Source of the DNA: Fasciola hepatica
Lineage: Eukaryota; Platyhelminthes; Trematoda; Plagiorchiida; Fasciolidae
NCBI GenBank assembly: GCA_948099385.1
Contig: CANUEZ040000203.1
Span: forward strand, 310,001-374,000
Direction of reading: 5' to 3'
DNA length: 64,000 bases
The notes beneath the pieces were generated by a model. That model ran no database searches. It was not told the origin of the DNA and worked only from the letters and a program-made list of their open reading frames with translations. Positions 11,591-24,667 of the stretch are shown here, one piece after another; the first letter of the stretch is position 1; each line of letters begins with the position of its first letter. The position numbers and the translations under genes were made by a program.

Positions 11591-13767
11591 AGACCCATAT
11601 CGGATAGCCTTGTGGTTTGGGTGTTCGACTGACATTCGTTCACCCCAACCCTTGTTCGTGTCCCCGTGTGGGCTCTGTCCATGTGCAATGCTCATGATTC
11701 CCTTAGCGCATCAAACAGCTGTACAGTGCTTCCATCATTTTCAATGGTCAGTTCAGTGTTCAAGCTGCATGGAGAATCATATTATACAAATCTACTCTGC
11801 TACTGCTCTATTGTATTGTATGAGCAATCTGTGTGGATTGTTCATAGAGGAATGCCTTGGTTTTACTTAGGCCCATAAATAGAGAAGTGATGGAACATAG
11901 GATTGGATCGGTGTGCGAGAATTTGGTTGTTACCGTTCAAAGCGAAAGCGAAAGCCGAAGCCAATTTGGGGATTGTGCTATATCATGTATTGTATATGTT
12001 GAACAAATCGTTGAGACCCATATCGGATAGCCTTGTGGTTTGGGTGTTCAAATGACATTCGTTCACCCCAACCCTTGTTCGTGTCCCCGTGTGGGCTCTG
12101 TCCATGTGCAATGCTCATGATTCCCTTAGCGGATCAAAAAGCTGTACAGTGCTTCCCTCATTTTCATTGGTCAGTTCAGTGTTCAAGCTGCATGGAGAAT
12201 CATATTATACAAATCTACTCTGCTACTGCTCTATTGCATTGTATGAGCAATCTGTGTGGATTGTTCATAAGGGAATGCCTTGGTTTTACTTAGGCCCATA
12301 AATAGAGAAGTGATGGAACATAGGATTGGATCGGTGTGCGAGAGTTTGGTTGTTACCGTTCAAAGCGAAAGCGAAAGCCGAAGCCAATTTGGGGATTGTG
12401 CTATATCATGTAGTGTTTATGTTGAACAAAGCGTTGAGACCCATATCGGATAGCCTTGTGGTTTGGGTGTTCGACTGACATTCGTTCACCCCAACCCTTG
12501 TTCGTGTTCCCGTGTGGGCTCTGTCCATGTGCAATGCTCATGATTCCTTTAGCGGATCAAAAAGCTGTACAGTGCTTCAATCTATCTCACTGGTCGGTTC
12601 AGTGTTCAAGCTGCATGGAGAATCATATTATACAAATCTACTCTGCTACTGCTCTATTGCATTGTATGAGCAATCTGTGTGGATTGTTCATAGAGGAATG
12701 CCTTGGTTTTACTAAGGCCCATAAATAGAGAAGTGATGGAACATAGGATTGGATCGGTGTGCGAGAATTTGGTTGTTACCGTTCAAAGCGAAAGCGAAAG
12801 CCGAAGCCAATTTGGGGATTGTGCTATATCATGTAGTGTATATGTTGAACAAAGTGTTGAGACCCATATCGGATAGCCTTGTGGTTTGGGTGTTCGACTG
12901 ACATTCGTTCACCCCAACCCTTGTTCGTGTCCCCGTGTGGGCTCTGTCCATGTGCAATGCTCATGATTCCCTTAGCGGATCAAACAGCTGTACAGTGCTT
13001 CCATAATTTTCAATGGTCAGTTCAGTGTTCAAGCTGCATGGAGAATCATATTATACAAATCTACTCTGCTACTGCTCTATTGCATTGTATGAGCAATCTG
13101 TGTGGATTGTTCATAAGGGAATGCCTTGGTTTTACTTAGGCCCATAAATAGAGAAGTGATGGAACATAGGATTGGATCGGTGTGCGAGAATTTGGTTGTT
13201 ACTGTTTAAAGCGAAAGCGAAAGCCGAAGCCAATTTGGGGATTGTGCTATATCATGTAGTGTTTATGTTGAAAAAAGCTTTGAGATCCATATCGGATAGC
13301 CTTGTGGTTTGGGTGTTCGACTCACATTCGTTCACACCAACCCTTGTTCGTGTCCCCGTGTGGGCTCTGTCCATGTGCAATGCTCATGATTCCCTTAGCG
13401 GATCAAACAGCTGTACAGTGTTTCAATCAATCCCACTGGTCAGTTCAGTGTTCAAGCTGCATGGAGAATCATATTATACAAATCTACTCTGCTACTGCTC
13501 TATTGCATTGTATGAGCAATCTGTGTGGATTGTTCATAAGGAAATGCCTTGGTTTTACTTAGGCCCATAAATAGAGAAGTGATGGAACATAGGATTGGAT
13601 CGGTGTGCGAGAATTTGGTTGTTACCGTTCAAAGCGAAAGCGAAAGCCGAAGCCAATTTGGGGATTGTGCTTTATCATGTAGTGTATATGTTGAACAAAG
13701 CGTTCAGACCCATATCGGATAGCCTTGTGGTTTGGGTGTTCGACTGACATTCGTTCACCCCAACCCT
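11591..13767. repeat. 5-unit duplication B, copy 2
   Basis: This is the tandem partner of the segment at 9477. The offset similarity ends at 13767, where CCCTGGTTCG replaces CCCTTGTTCG. It carries the ordinary sequence at both sites where copy 1 is patched (CAAAAAGCTGTACAG near 12136 and GCCTTGTGG near 12450). The last shared unit type (AAAAAAGCTTTGAGATCC, ACTCACATTCG, CACACCAACCC, CAATCCCACTGG, AAGGAAATGCC) is near 11150-11430 and 13265-13545. Confidence 0.88.
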
Positions 13768-16700
13768 GGTTCGTGTCTCCGAGTGGGCTCTGTCCATGTG
13801 CAATGCTCATGATTCCCTTAGCGGATCAAACAGCTGTACAGTGCTTCCATCATTTTCAATGATCAGTTCAGTGTTCAAGCTGCATGGAGAATCATATTAT
13901 ACAAATCTACTCTGCTACTGCTCTATTGCATTGTATGAGCAATCTGTGTGGATTGTTCATAAGGGAATGCCTTGGTTTTATTTAGGCCCATAAATAGAGA
14001 AGTGATGTAACATATGATTGGATCGGTGTGCGAGAATTTGGTTGTTACCGTTCAAAGCGAAAGCGAAAGCCGTAGCCAATTTGGGGATTGTGCTTTATCA
14101 TGTAGTGTATATGCTGAACAAACCTTTGAGATCCATATCGGATAGCCTTGTGGTTTGGGTGTTCGACTGACATTCGTTCACCCGAACCCTGGTTCGTGTC
14201 TCCGAGTGGGCTCTGTCCATGTGCAATGCTCATGATTCCTTTAGCCGTTCAAACAGCTGTACAGTGCTTCCATAATTTTCAATGGTCAGTTCAGTGTTCA
14301 AGCTGCATGGAGAATCATATTATACAAATCTACTCTGCTACTGCTCTATTGCATTGTATGAGCAATCTGTGTGGATTGTTCATAAGGGAATGCCTTGGTT
14401 TTACTTAGGCCCATAAATAGAGAAGTGATGGAACATAGGATTGGATCGGTGTGCGAGAATTTGGTTGTTACCGTTCAAAGCGAAAGCGAAAGCCGAAGCC
14501 AATTTGGGGATAGCGCTATATCATGTATTGTATACGTTGAACAAAGCGTTGAGACTCATATCGGATAGCCTTGTGGTTTGGGTGTTCGACTGACATTCGT
14601 TCACCCCAACCCTTGTTCGTGTTCCCGTGTGGGCTCTGTCCATGTGCAATGCTCATGATTCCTTTAGCGGATCAAAAAGCTGTACAGTGCTTCAATCTAT
14701 CTCACTGGTCGGTTCAGTGTTCAAGCTGCATGGAGAATCATATTATACAAATCTACTCTGCTACTGCTCTATTGCATTGTATGAGCAATCTGTGTGGGGA
14801 TTGTTCATAAGGGAATGCCTTGGTTTTACTTAGGCCCATAAATAGAGAAGTGATGGAACATAGGATTGGATCGGTGTGCGAGAATTTGGTTGTTACCGTT
14901 CAAAGCGAAAGCGGAAGCCGAAGCCAATTTGAGGATTGTGCTATATCATGTAGTGTTTATGTTGAACAAAGCTTTGAGATCCATATCGGATAGCCTTGTG
15001 GTTTGGGTGTTCGACTCACATTCGTTCACCCCAACCCTTGTTCGTGTCCCCGTGTGGGCTCTGTCCATGTGCAATGCTCATGATTCCCTTAGCGGATCAA
15101 ACAGCTGTACAGTGCTTCCATAATTTTCAATGGTCAGTTCAGTGTTCAAGCTGCATGGAGAATCATATTATACAAATCTACTCTGCTACTGCTCTATTGC
15201 ATTGTATGAGCAATCTGTGTGGATTGTTCATAAGGAAATGCCTTGGTTTTACTTAGGCCCATAAATAGAGAAGTGATGGAACATATGATTGGATCGGTGT
15301 GCGAGAATTTGGTTGTTACCGTTCAAAGCGAAAGCGAAAGCCGTAGCCAATTTGGGGATTGTGCTTTATCATGTAGTGTATATGTTGAACAAAGCGTTCA
15401 GACCCATATCGGATAGCCTTGTGGTTTGGGTGTTCGACTGACATTCGTTCACCCCAACCCTGGTTCGTGTCTCCGAGTGGGCTCTGTCCATGTGCAATGC
15501 TCATGATTCCTTTAGCCGTTCAAACAGTTGTACAGTGCTTCCATAATTTTCAATGGTCAGTTCAGTGTTCAAGCTGCATGGAGAATCATATTATACAAAT
15601 CTACTCTGCTACTGCTCTATTGCATTGTATGAGCAATCTGTGTGGATTGTTCATAAGGGAATGCCTTGGTTTTACTTAGTCCCATAAATAGAGAAGTGAT
15701 GGAACATAGGATTGGATCGGTGTGCGAGAATTTGGTTGTTACCGTTCAAAGCGAAAGCGAAAGCCGAAGCCAATTTGGGGATAGCGCTATATCATGTATT
15801 GTATACGTTGAACAAAGCGTTGAGACTCATATCGGATAGCCTTGTGGTTTGGGTGTTCGACTGACATTCGTTCACCCCAACCCTTGTTCGTGTTCCCTTG
15901 TGGGCTCTGTCCATGTGCAATGCTCATGATTCCTTTAGCGGATCAAAAAGCTGTACAGTGCTTCAATCTATCTCACTGGTCGGTTCAGTGTTCAAGCTGC
16001 ATGGAGAATCATATTATACAAATCTACTCTGCTACTGCTCTATTGCATTGTATGAGCAATCTGTGTGGATTGTTCATAGAGGAATGCCTTGGTTTTACTT
16101 AGGCCCATAAATAGAGAAGTGATGGAACATAAGATTGGATCGATGTGCGAGAATTTAGTTGTTACTGTTCAAAGCGAAAGCGAAAGCCGAAGCCAATTTG
16201 AGGATTGTGCTATATCATGTAGTGTTTATGTTGAACAAAGCTTTGAGATCCATATCGGATAGCCTTGTGGTTTGGGTGTTCGACTGACATTCGTTCACCC
16301 CAACCCTTGTTCGTGTCCCCGTGTGGGCTCTGTCCATGTGCAATGCTCATGATTCCCTTAGCGGATCAAACAGCTGTACAGTGCTTCCATAATTTTCAAT
16401 GGTCAGTTCAGTGTTCAAGCTGCATGGAGAATCATATTATACAAATCTACTCTGCTACTGCTCTATTGCATTGTATGAGCAATCTGTGTGGATTGTTCAT
16501 AAGGGAATGCCTTGGTTTTACTTAGGCCCATAAATAGAGAAGTGATGGAACATAGGATTGGATCGGTGTGCGAGAATTTGGTTGTTACTGTTCAAAGCGA
16601 AAGCGGAAGCCGAAGCCAATTTGAGGATTGTGCTTTATCATGTAGTGTTTATGTTGAACAAAGCTTTGAGATCCATATCGGATAGCCTTGTGGTTTGGGT

Positions 16701-19700
16701 GTTCGACTGACATTCGTTCACCCCAACCCTTGTTCGTGTCCCCGTGTGGGCTCTGTCCATGTGCAATGCTCATGATTCCCTTAGCGGATCAAACAGCTGT
16801 ACAGTGTTTCAATCAATCTCACTGGTCAGTTCAGTGTTCAAGCTGCATGGAGAATCATATTATACAAATCTACTCTGCTACTGCTCTATTGCATTGTATG
16901 AGCAATCTGTGTGGATTGTTCATAAGGAAATGCCTTGGTTTTACTTAGGCCCATAAATAGAGAAGTGATGGAACATAGGATTGGATCGGTGTGCGAGAAT
17001 TTGGTTGTTACCGTTCAAAGCGAAAGCGAAAGCCGTAGCCAATTTGGGGATTGTGCTTTATCATGTAGTGTATATGTTGAACAAAGCGTTCAGACCCATA
17101 TCGGATAGCCTTGTGGTTTGGGTGTTCGACTGACATTCGTTCACCCCAACCCTGGTTCGTGTCTCCGAGTGGGCTCTGTCCATGTGCAATGCTCATGATT
17201 CCCTTAGCGGATCAAACAGCTGTACAGTGCTTCCATCATTTTCAATGGTCAGTTCAGTGTTCAAGCTGCATGGAGAATCATATTATACAAATCTACTCTG
17301 CTACTGCTCTATTGCATTGTATGAGCAATCTGTGTGGATTGTTCATAAGGGAATGCCTTGGTTTTATTTAGGCCCATAAATAGAGAAGTGATGTAACATA
17401 TGATTGGATCGGTGTGCGAGAATTTGGTTGTTACCGTTCAAAGCGAAAGCGAAAGCCGTAGCCAATTTGGGGATTGTGCTTTATCATGTAGTGTATATGC
17501 TGAACAAAGCGTTCAGACCCATATCGGATAGCCTTGTGGTTTGGGTGTTCGACTGACATTCGTTCACCCCAACCCTGGTTCGTGTCTCCGAGTGGGCTCT
17601 GTCCATGTGCAATGCTCATGATTCCTTTAGCGGATCAAACAGCTGTACAGTGCTTCCATAATTTTCAATGGTCAGTTCAGTGTTCAAGCTGCATGGAGAA
17701 TCATATTATACAAATCTACTCTGCTACTGCTCTATTGCATTGTATGAGCAATCTGTGTGGATTGTTCATAAGGAAATGCCTTGGTTTTACTTAGGCCCAT
17801 AAATAGAGAAGTGATGGAACATAGGATTGGATCGGTGTGCGAGAATTTGGTTGTTACCGTTCAAAGCGAAAGCGAAAGCCGTAGCCAATTTGGGGATTGT
17901 GCTTTATCATGTAGTGTATATGTTGAACAAAGCGTTCAGACCCATATCGGATAGCCTTGTGGTTTGGGTGTTCGACTGACATTCGTTCACCCCAACCCTT
18001 GTTCGTGTCCCCGTGTGGGCTCTGTCCATGTGCAATGCTCATGATTCCTTTAGCGGATCAAACAGCTGTACAGTGCTTCAATCTATCTCACTGGTCGGTT
18101 CAGTGTTCAAGCTGCATGGAGAATCATATTATACAAATCTACTCTGCTACTGCTCTATTGCATTGTATGAGCAATCTGTGTGGATTGTTCATAGAGGAAT
18201 GCCTTGGTTTTACTTAGTCCCATAAATAGAGAAGTGATGGAACATAGGATTGGATCGGTGTGCGAGAATTTGGTTGTTACCGTTCAAAGCGAAAGCGAAA
18301 GCCGAAGCCAATTTGGGGATTGTGCTATATCATGTATTGTATATGTTGAACAAAGCGTTGAGACCCATATCGGATAGCCTTGTGGTTTGGGTGTTCGACT
18401 GACATTCGTTCACCCCAACCCTTGTTCGTGTCCCCGTGTGGGCTCTGTCCATGTGCAATGCTCATGATTCCCTTAGCGGATCAAACAGCTGTACAGTGCT
18501 TCCATAATTTTCAATGGTCAGTTCAGTGTTCAAGCTGCATGGAGAATCATATTATACAAATCTACTCTGCTACTGCTCTATTGCATTGTATGAGCAATCT
18601 GTGTGGATTGTTCATAAGGGAATGCCTTGGTTTTACTTAGGCCCATAAATAGAGAAGTGATGGAACATAGGATTGGATCGGTGTGCGAGAATTTGGTTGT
18701 TACTGTTCAAAGCGAAAGCGAAAGCCGAAGCCAATTCGAGGATTGTGCTATATCATGTAGTGTTTATGTTGAACAAAGCTTTGAGATCCATATCGGATAG
18801 CCTTGTGGTTTGGGTGTTCGACTGACATTCGTTCACCCCAACCCTTGTTCGTGTCCCCGTGTGGGCTCTGTCCATGTGCAATGCTCATGATTCCCTTAGC
18901 GGATCAAACAGCTGTACAGTGCTTCCATAATTTTCAATGGTCAGTTCAGTGTTCAAGCTGCATGGAGAATCATATTATACAAATCTACTCTGCTACTGCT
19001 CTATTGCATTGTATGAGCAATCTGTGTGGATTGTTCATAAGGGAATGCCTTGGTTTTACTTAGGCCCATAAATAGAGAAGTGATGTAACATATGATTGGA
19101 TCGGTGTGCGAGAATTTGGTTGTTACCGTTCAAAGCGAAAGCGAAAGCCGTAGCCAATTTAGGGATTGTGCTTTATCATGTAGTGTATATGCTGAACAAA
19201 GCGTTCAGACCCATATCGGATAGCCTTGTGGTTTGGGTGTTCGACTGACATTCGTTCCCCCCAACCCTGGTTCGTGTCTCCGAGTGGGCTCTGTCCATGT
19301 GCAATGCTCATGATTCCTTTAGCGGATCAAACAGCTGTACAGTGCTTCCATCATTTTCAATGGTCAGTTCAGTGTTCAAGCTGCATGGAGAATGATATTA
19401 TACAAATCTACTCTGCTACTGCTCTATTGCATTGTATGAGCAATCTGTGTGGATTGTTCATAAGGGAATGCCTTGGTTTTACTTAGTCCCATAAATAGAG
19501 AAGTGATGGAACATAGGATTGGATCAGTGTGCGAGAATTTGGTTGTTACCGTTCAAAGCGAAAGCGAAAGCCGAAGCCAATTTGGGGATTGCGCTATATC
19601 ATGTATTGTATACGTTGAACAAAGCGTTGAGACTCATATCGGATAGCCTTGTGGTTTGGGTGTTCGACTGACATTCGTTCACCCCAACCCTTGTTCGTGT

Positions 19701-22700
19701 CCCCGTGTGGGCTTTGTCCATGTGCAATGCTCATGATTCCCTTATCGCATTAAACAGCTGTACAGTGCTTCCATAATTTTCAGTGGTCAGTTCAGTGTTC
19801 AAGCTGCATGGAGAATCATATTATACAAATCTACTCTGCTACTGCTCTATTGCATTGTATGAGCAATCTGTGTGGATTGTTCATAGAGGAATGCCTTGGT
19901 TTTACTTAGGCCCATAAATAGAGAAGTGATGGAACATAGGATTGGATCGGTGTGCGAGAATTTGGTTGTTACCGTTCAAAGCGAAAGCGAAAGCCGAAGC
20001 CAATTTGGGGATTGTGCTATATCATGTAGTGTATATGTTGAACAAAGCGTTGAGACCCATATCGGATAGCCTTGTGGTTTGGGTGTTCGACTGATATTCG
20101 TTCACCTCAACCCTTGTTCGTGTCCCCGTGTGGGCTCTGTCCATGTGCAATGCTCATGATTCCCTTAGCGGATCAAACAGCTGTACAGTGCTTCCATCAT
20201 TTTCAATGGTCAGTTCAGTGTTCAAGCTGCATGGAGAATCATATTATACAAATCTACTCTGCTACTGCTCTATTGCATTGTATGAGCAATCTGTGTGGAT
20301 TGTTCATAAGGGAATGCCTTGGTTTTACTTAGGCCCATAAATAGAGAAGTGATGGAACATAGGATTGGATCGGTGTGCGAGAATTTGGTTGTTACTGTTC
20401 AAAGCGAAAGCGAAAGCCGAAGCCAATTTGAGGATTGTGCTATATCATGTAGTGTTTATGTTGAACAAAGCTTTGAGACTCATATCGGATAGCCTTGTGG
20501 TTTGGGTGTTCGACTGACATTCGTTCACCCCAACCCTTGTTCGTGTCCCCGTGTGGGCTCTGTCCATGTGCAATGCTCATGATTCCCTTAGCGGATCAAA
20601 CAGCTGTACAGTGTTTCAATCAATCCCACTGGTCAGTTCAGTGTTCAAGCTGCATGGAGAATCATATTATACAAATCTACTCTGCTACTGCTCTATTGCA
20701 TTGTATGAGCAATCTGTGTGGATTGTTCATAAGGAAATGCCTTGGTTTTACTTAGGCCCATAAATAGAGAAGTGATGGAACATATGATTGGATCGGTGTG
20801 CGAGAATTTGGTTGTTACCGTTCAAAGCGAAAGCGAAAGCCGTAGCCAATTTGGGGATTGTGCTATATCATGTAGTGTATATGTTGAACAAAGCTTTGAG
20901 ATCCAAATCGGATAGCCTTGTGGTTTGGGTGTTCGACTCACATTCGTTCACCCCAACCCTTGTTCGTGTCCCCGTGTGGGCTCTGTCCATGTGCAATGCT
21001 CATGATTCCCTTAGCGGATCAAACAGCTGTACAGTGCTTCCATCATTTTCAATGGTCAGTTCAGTGTTCAAGCTGCATGGAGAATCATATTATACAAATC
21101 TACTCTGCTACTGCTCTATTGCATTGTATGAGCAATCTGTGTGGATTGTTCATAAGGGAATGCCTTGGTTTTACTTAGGCCCATAAATAGAGAAGTGATG
21201 TAACATATGATTGGATCGGTGTGCGAGAATTTGGTTGTTACCGTTCAAAGCGAAAGCGAAAGCCGAAGGAAATTTGGGGATTGTGCTATATCATGTATTG
21301 TATATGTTGAACAAAGCGTTCAGACCCATATCGGATAGCCTTGTGGTTTGGGTGTTCGACTGACATTCGTTCACCCCAACCCTTGTTCGTGTCCCCGTGT
21401 GGGCTCTGTCCATGTGCAATGCTCATGATTCCTTTAGCGGATCAAACAGCTGTATAGTGTTTCAATCAATCTCACTGGTCAGTTCAGTGTTCAAGCTGCA
21501 TGGAGAATCATATTATACACATCTACTCTGCTACTGCTCTATTGCATTGTATGAGCAATCTGTGTGGATTGTTCATAAGGGAATGCCTTGGTTTTACTTA
21601 GTCCCATAAATAGAGAAGTGATGGAACATAGGATTGGATCGGTGTGCGAGAATTTCGTTGTTACTGTTCAAAGCGAAAGCGAAAGCCGAAGCCAATTTGG
21701 GGATTGCGCTATATCATGTATTGTATACGTTGAACAAAGCGTTGAGACTCATATCGGATAGCCTTGTGGTTTGGGTGTTCGACTGACATTCGTTCACCCC
21801 AACCCTTGTTCGTGTCCCCGTGTGGGCTCTGTCCATGTGCAATGCTCATGATTCCTTTAGCGGATCAAACAGCTGTACAGTGCGTCAATCTATCTCACTG
21901 GTCGGTTCAGTGTTCAAGCTGCATGGAGAATCATATTATACAAATCTACTCTGCTACTGCTCTATTGCATTGTATGAGCAATCTGTGTGGATTGTTCATA
22001 GAGGAATGCCTTGGTTTTACTTAGGCCCATAAATAGAGAAGTGATGGAACATAGGATTGGATCGGTGTGCGAGAATTTGGTTGTTACCGTTCAAAGCGAA
22101 AGCGAAAGCCGAAGCCAATTTGGGGATTGTGCTATATCATGTAGTGTTTATGTTGAACAAAGCGTTGAGACCCATATCGGATAGCCTTGTGGTTTGGGTG
22201 TTCGACTGACATTCGTTCACCCCAACCCTTGTTCGTGTCCCCGTGTGGGCTCTGTCCATGTGCAATGCTCATGATTCCCTTAGCGGATCAAACAGCTGTA
22301 CAGTGTTTCAATCAATCTCACTGGTCAGTTCAGTGTTCAAGCTGCATGGAGAATCATATTATACAAATCTACTCTGCTACTGCTCTATTGCATTGTATGA
22401 GCAATCTGTGTGGATTGTTCATAAGGGAATGCCTTGGTTTTACTTAGGCCCATAAATAGAGAAGTGATGGAACATAGGATTGGATCGGTGTGCGAGAATT
22501 TGGTTGTTACCGTTCAAAGCGAAAGCGAAAGCCGTAGCCAATTTGGGGATTGTGCTTTATCATGTAGTGTATATGTTGAACAAAGCGTTCAGACCCATAT
22601 CGGATAGCCTTGTGGTTTGGGTGTTCGACTGACATTCGTTCACCCCAACCCTGGTTCGTGTCTCCGAGTGGGCTCTGTCCATGTGCAATGCTCATGATTC

Positions 22701-22895
22701 CCTTAGCGGATCAAACAGCTGTACAGTGCTTCCATCATTTTCAATGGTCAGTTCAGTGTTCAAGCTGCATGGAGAATCATATTATACAAATCTACTCTGC
22801 TACTGCTCTATTGCATTGTATGAGCAATCTGTGTGGATTGTTCATAAGGGAATGCCTTGGTTTTACTTAGTCCCATAAATAGAGAAGTGATGGAA
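13768..22895. repeat. Domain of CCCTGGTTCG, ACATATGATTGG and AAGGAAATGCC subtypes
   Basis: About 21 units mixing three marker subtypes that are largely restricted to the 11-30 kb part of the window. CCCTGGTTCGTGTC (near 13762, 14185, 15456, 17148, 17571, 19264, 22647) is usually paired with GTGCTTTATC and GTTCAGACCC. ACATATGATTGG occurs near 14010, 15281, 17396, 19087, 20781 and 21203. AAGGAAATGCC occurs near 15233, 16925, 17772 and 20732. CATAGAGGAATG (near 16077, 18191, 19883, 21998) marks a fourth subtype. No perfect large duplication was found here; order is reshuffled, with recurring pairs. The single unit near 14793 has a 2-bp insertion (GTGTGGGGATTG). Confidence 0.8.
14130..16290. repeat. 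Decayed 3-unit repeat (period about 1,270 bp)
   Basis: Units around 14148, 14571 and 14996 correspond in order to those at 15419, 15842 and 16265. Shared private markers are TTTAGCCGTTCAAAC (14240/15511), GGGATAGCGCTATATC with GTATACGTTG (14508/15779), ATCAAAAAGCTG with CAATCTATCTCACTGG, and TTTGAGGATTG (14929/16199). The copies differ at several scattered sites, for example CCCGAACC/CCCCAACC, CAGCTG/CAGTTG, CCCGTG/CCCTTG, the 2-bp insertion near 14793, and ACTCACATT/ACTGACATT. This looks like an older duplication than A or F. Confidence 0.72.
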
Positions 22896-24667
22896 AATAG
22901 GATTGGATCGGTGTGCGAGAATTTGGTTGTTACCGTTCAAAGCGAAAGCGAAAGCCGAAGCCAATTTGGGGATTGCGCTATATCATGTATTGTATACGTT
23001 AAACAAAGCGTTGAGACTCATATCGGATAGCCTTGTGGTTTGGGTGTTCGACTGACATTCGTTCACCCCAACCCTTGTTCGTGTCCCCGTGTGGGCTCTG
23101 TCCATGTGCAATGCTCATGATTCCCTTAGCGGATCAAACAGCTGTACAGTGCTTCCATAATTTTCAATGGTCAGTTCAGTGTTCAAGCTGCATGGAGAAT
23201 CATATTATACAAATCTACTCTGCCACTGCTCTATTGCATTGTATGAGCAATCTGTGTGGATTGTTCATAAGGGAATGCCTTGGTTTTACTTAGGCCCATA
23301 AATAGAGAAGTGATGGAACATAGGATTGGATCGGTGTGCGAGAATTTGGTTGTTACCGTTCAAAGCGAAAGCGAAAGCCGAAGCCAATTTGGGGATTGTG
23401 CTATATCATGTAGTGTATATGTTGAACAAAGCGTTGAAACCGATATCGGATAGCCTTGTGATTTGGGTGTTCGACTGACATTCGTTCACCTCAACCCTTG
23501 TTCGTGTCCCCGTGTGGGCTCTGTCCATGTGCAATGCTCATGATTCCCTTAGCGGATCAAACAGCTGTACAGTGCTTCCATCATTTTCAATGGTCAGTTC
23601 AGTGTTCAAGCTGCATGGAGAATCATATTATACAAATCTACTCTGCTACTGCTCTATTGCATTGTATGAGCAATCTGTGTGGATTGTTCATAAGGGAATG
23701 CCTTGGTTTTACTTAGGCCCATAAATAGAGAAGTGATGGAACATAGGATTGGATCGGTGTGCGAGAATTTGGTTGTTACCGTTCAAAGCGAAAGCGAAAG
23801 CCGAAGCCAATTTGGGGATTGCGCTATATCATGTATTGTATACGTTGAACAAAGCGTTGAGACTCATATCGGATAGCCTTGTGGTTTGGGTGTTCGACTG
23901 ACATTCGTTCACCCCAACCCTTGTTCGTGTCCCCGTGTGGGCTCTGTCCATGTGCAATGCTCATGATTCCCTTAGCGGATCAAACAGCTGTACAGTGCTT
24001 CCATAATTTTCAATGGTCAGTTCAGTGTTCAAGCTGCATGGAGAATCATATTATACAAATCTACTCTGCTACTGCTCTATTGCATTGTATGAGCAATCTG
24101 TGTGGATTGTTCATAAGGGAATGCCTTGGTTTTACTTAGGCCCATAAATAGAGAAGTGATGGAACATAGGATTGGATCGGTGTGCGAGACTTTGGTTGTT
24201 ACCGTTCAAAGCGAAAGCGAAAGCCGAAGCCAATTTGGGGATTGTGCTATATCATGTAGTGTATATGTTGAACAAAGCGTTGAAACCGATATCGGATAGC
24301 CTTGTGATTTGGGTGTTCGACTGACATTCGTTCACCTCAACCCTTGTTCGTGTCCCCGTGTGGGCTCTGTCCATGTGCAATGCTCATGATTCCCTTAGCG
24401 GATCAAACAGCTGTACAGTGCTTCCATCATTTTCAATGGTCAGTTCAGTGTTCAAGCTGCATGGAGAATCATATTATACAAATCTACTCTGCTACTGCTC
24501 TATTGCATTGTATGAGCAATCTGTGTGGATTGTTCATAAGGGAATGCCTTGGTTTTACTTAGGCCCATAAATAGAGAAGTGATGGAACATAGGATTGGAT
24601 CGGTGTGCGAGAATTTGGTTGTTACCGTTCAAAGCGAAAGCGAAAGCCGAAGCCAATTTGGGGATTG
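22896..24667. repeat. 2-unit tandem duplication (period 846 bp)
   Basis: Positions 22896-23821 match 23742-24667. Shared markers are GATTGCGCTATATC with TGTATACGTT (22975/23821), and then GTTGAAACCGATATC with CTTGTGATTTGGG and CACCTCAACCC (23432-23490 and 24278-24336). By eye there are three differences: TACGTTAAAC/TACGTTGAAC, CTGCCACTG/CTGCTACTG and GCGAGAATTT/GCGAGACTTT. The second unit type recurs at about 27240-27300 as the left edge of the later copy of duplication E. Confidence 0.85.

Noticed and set aside
19155..19166. Telomere-like TTTAGGG
   Set aside because: A single occurrence caused by one G-to-A change in the unit; no tandem telomere repeats exist.
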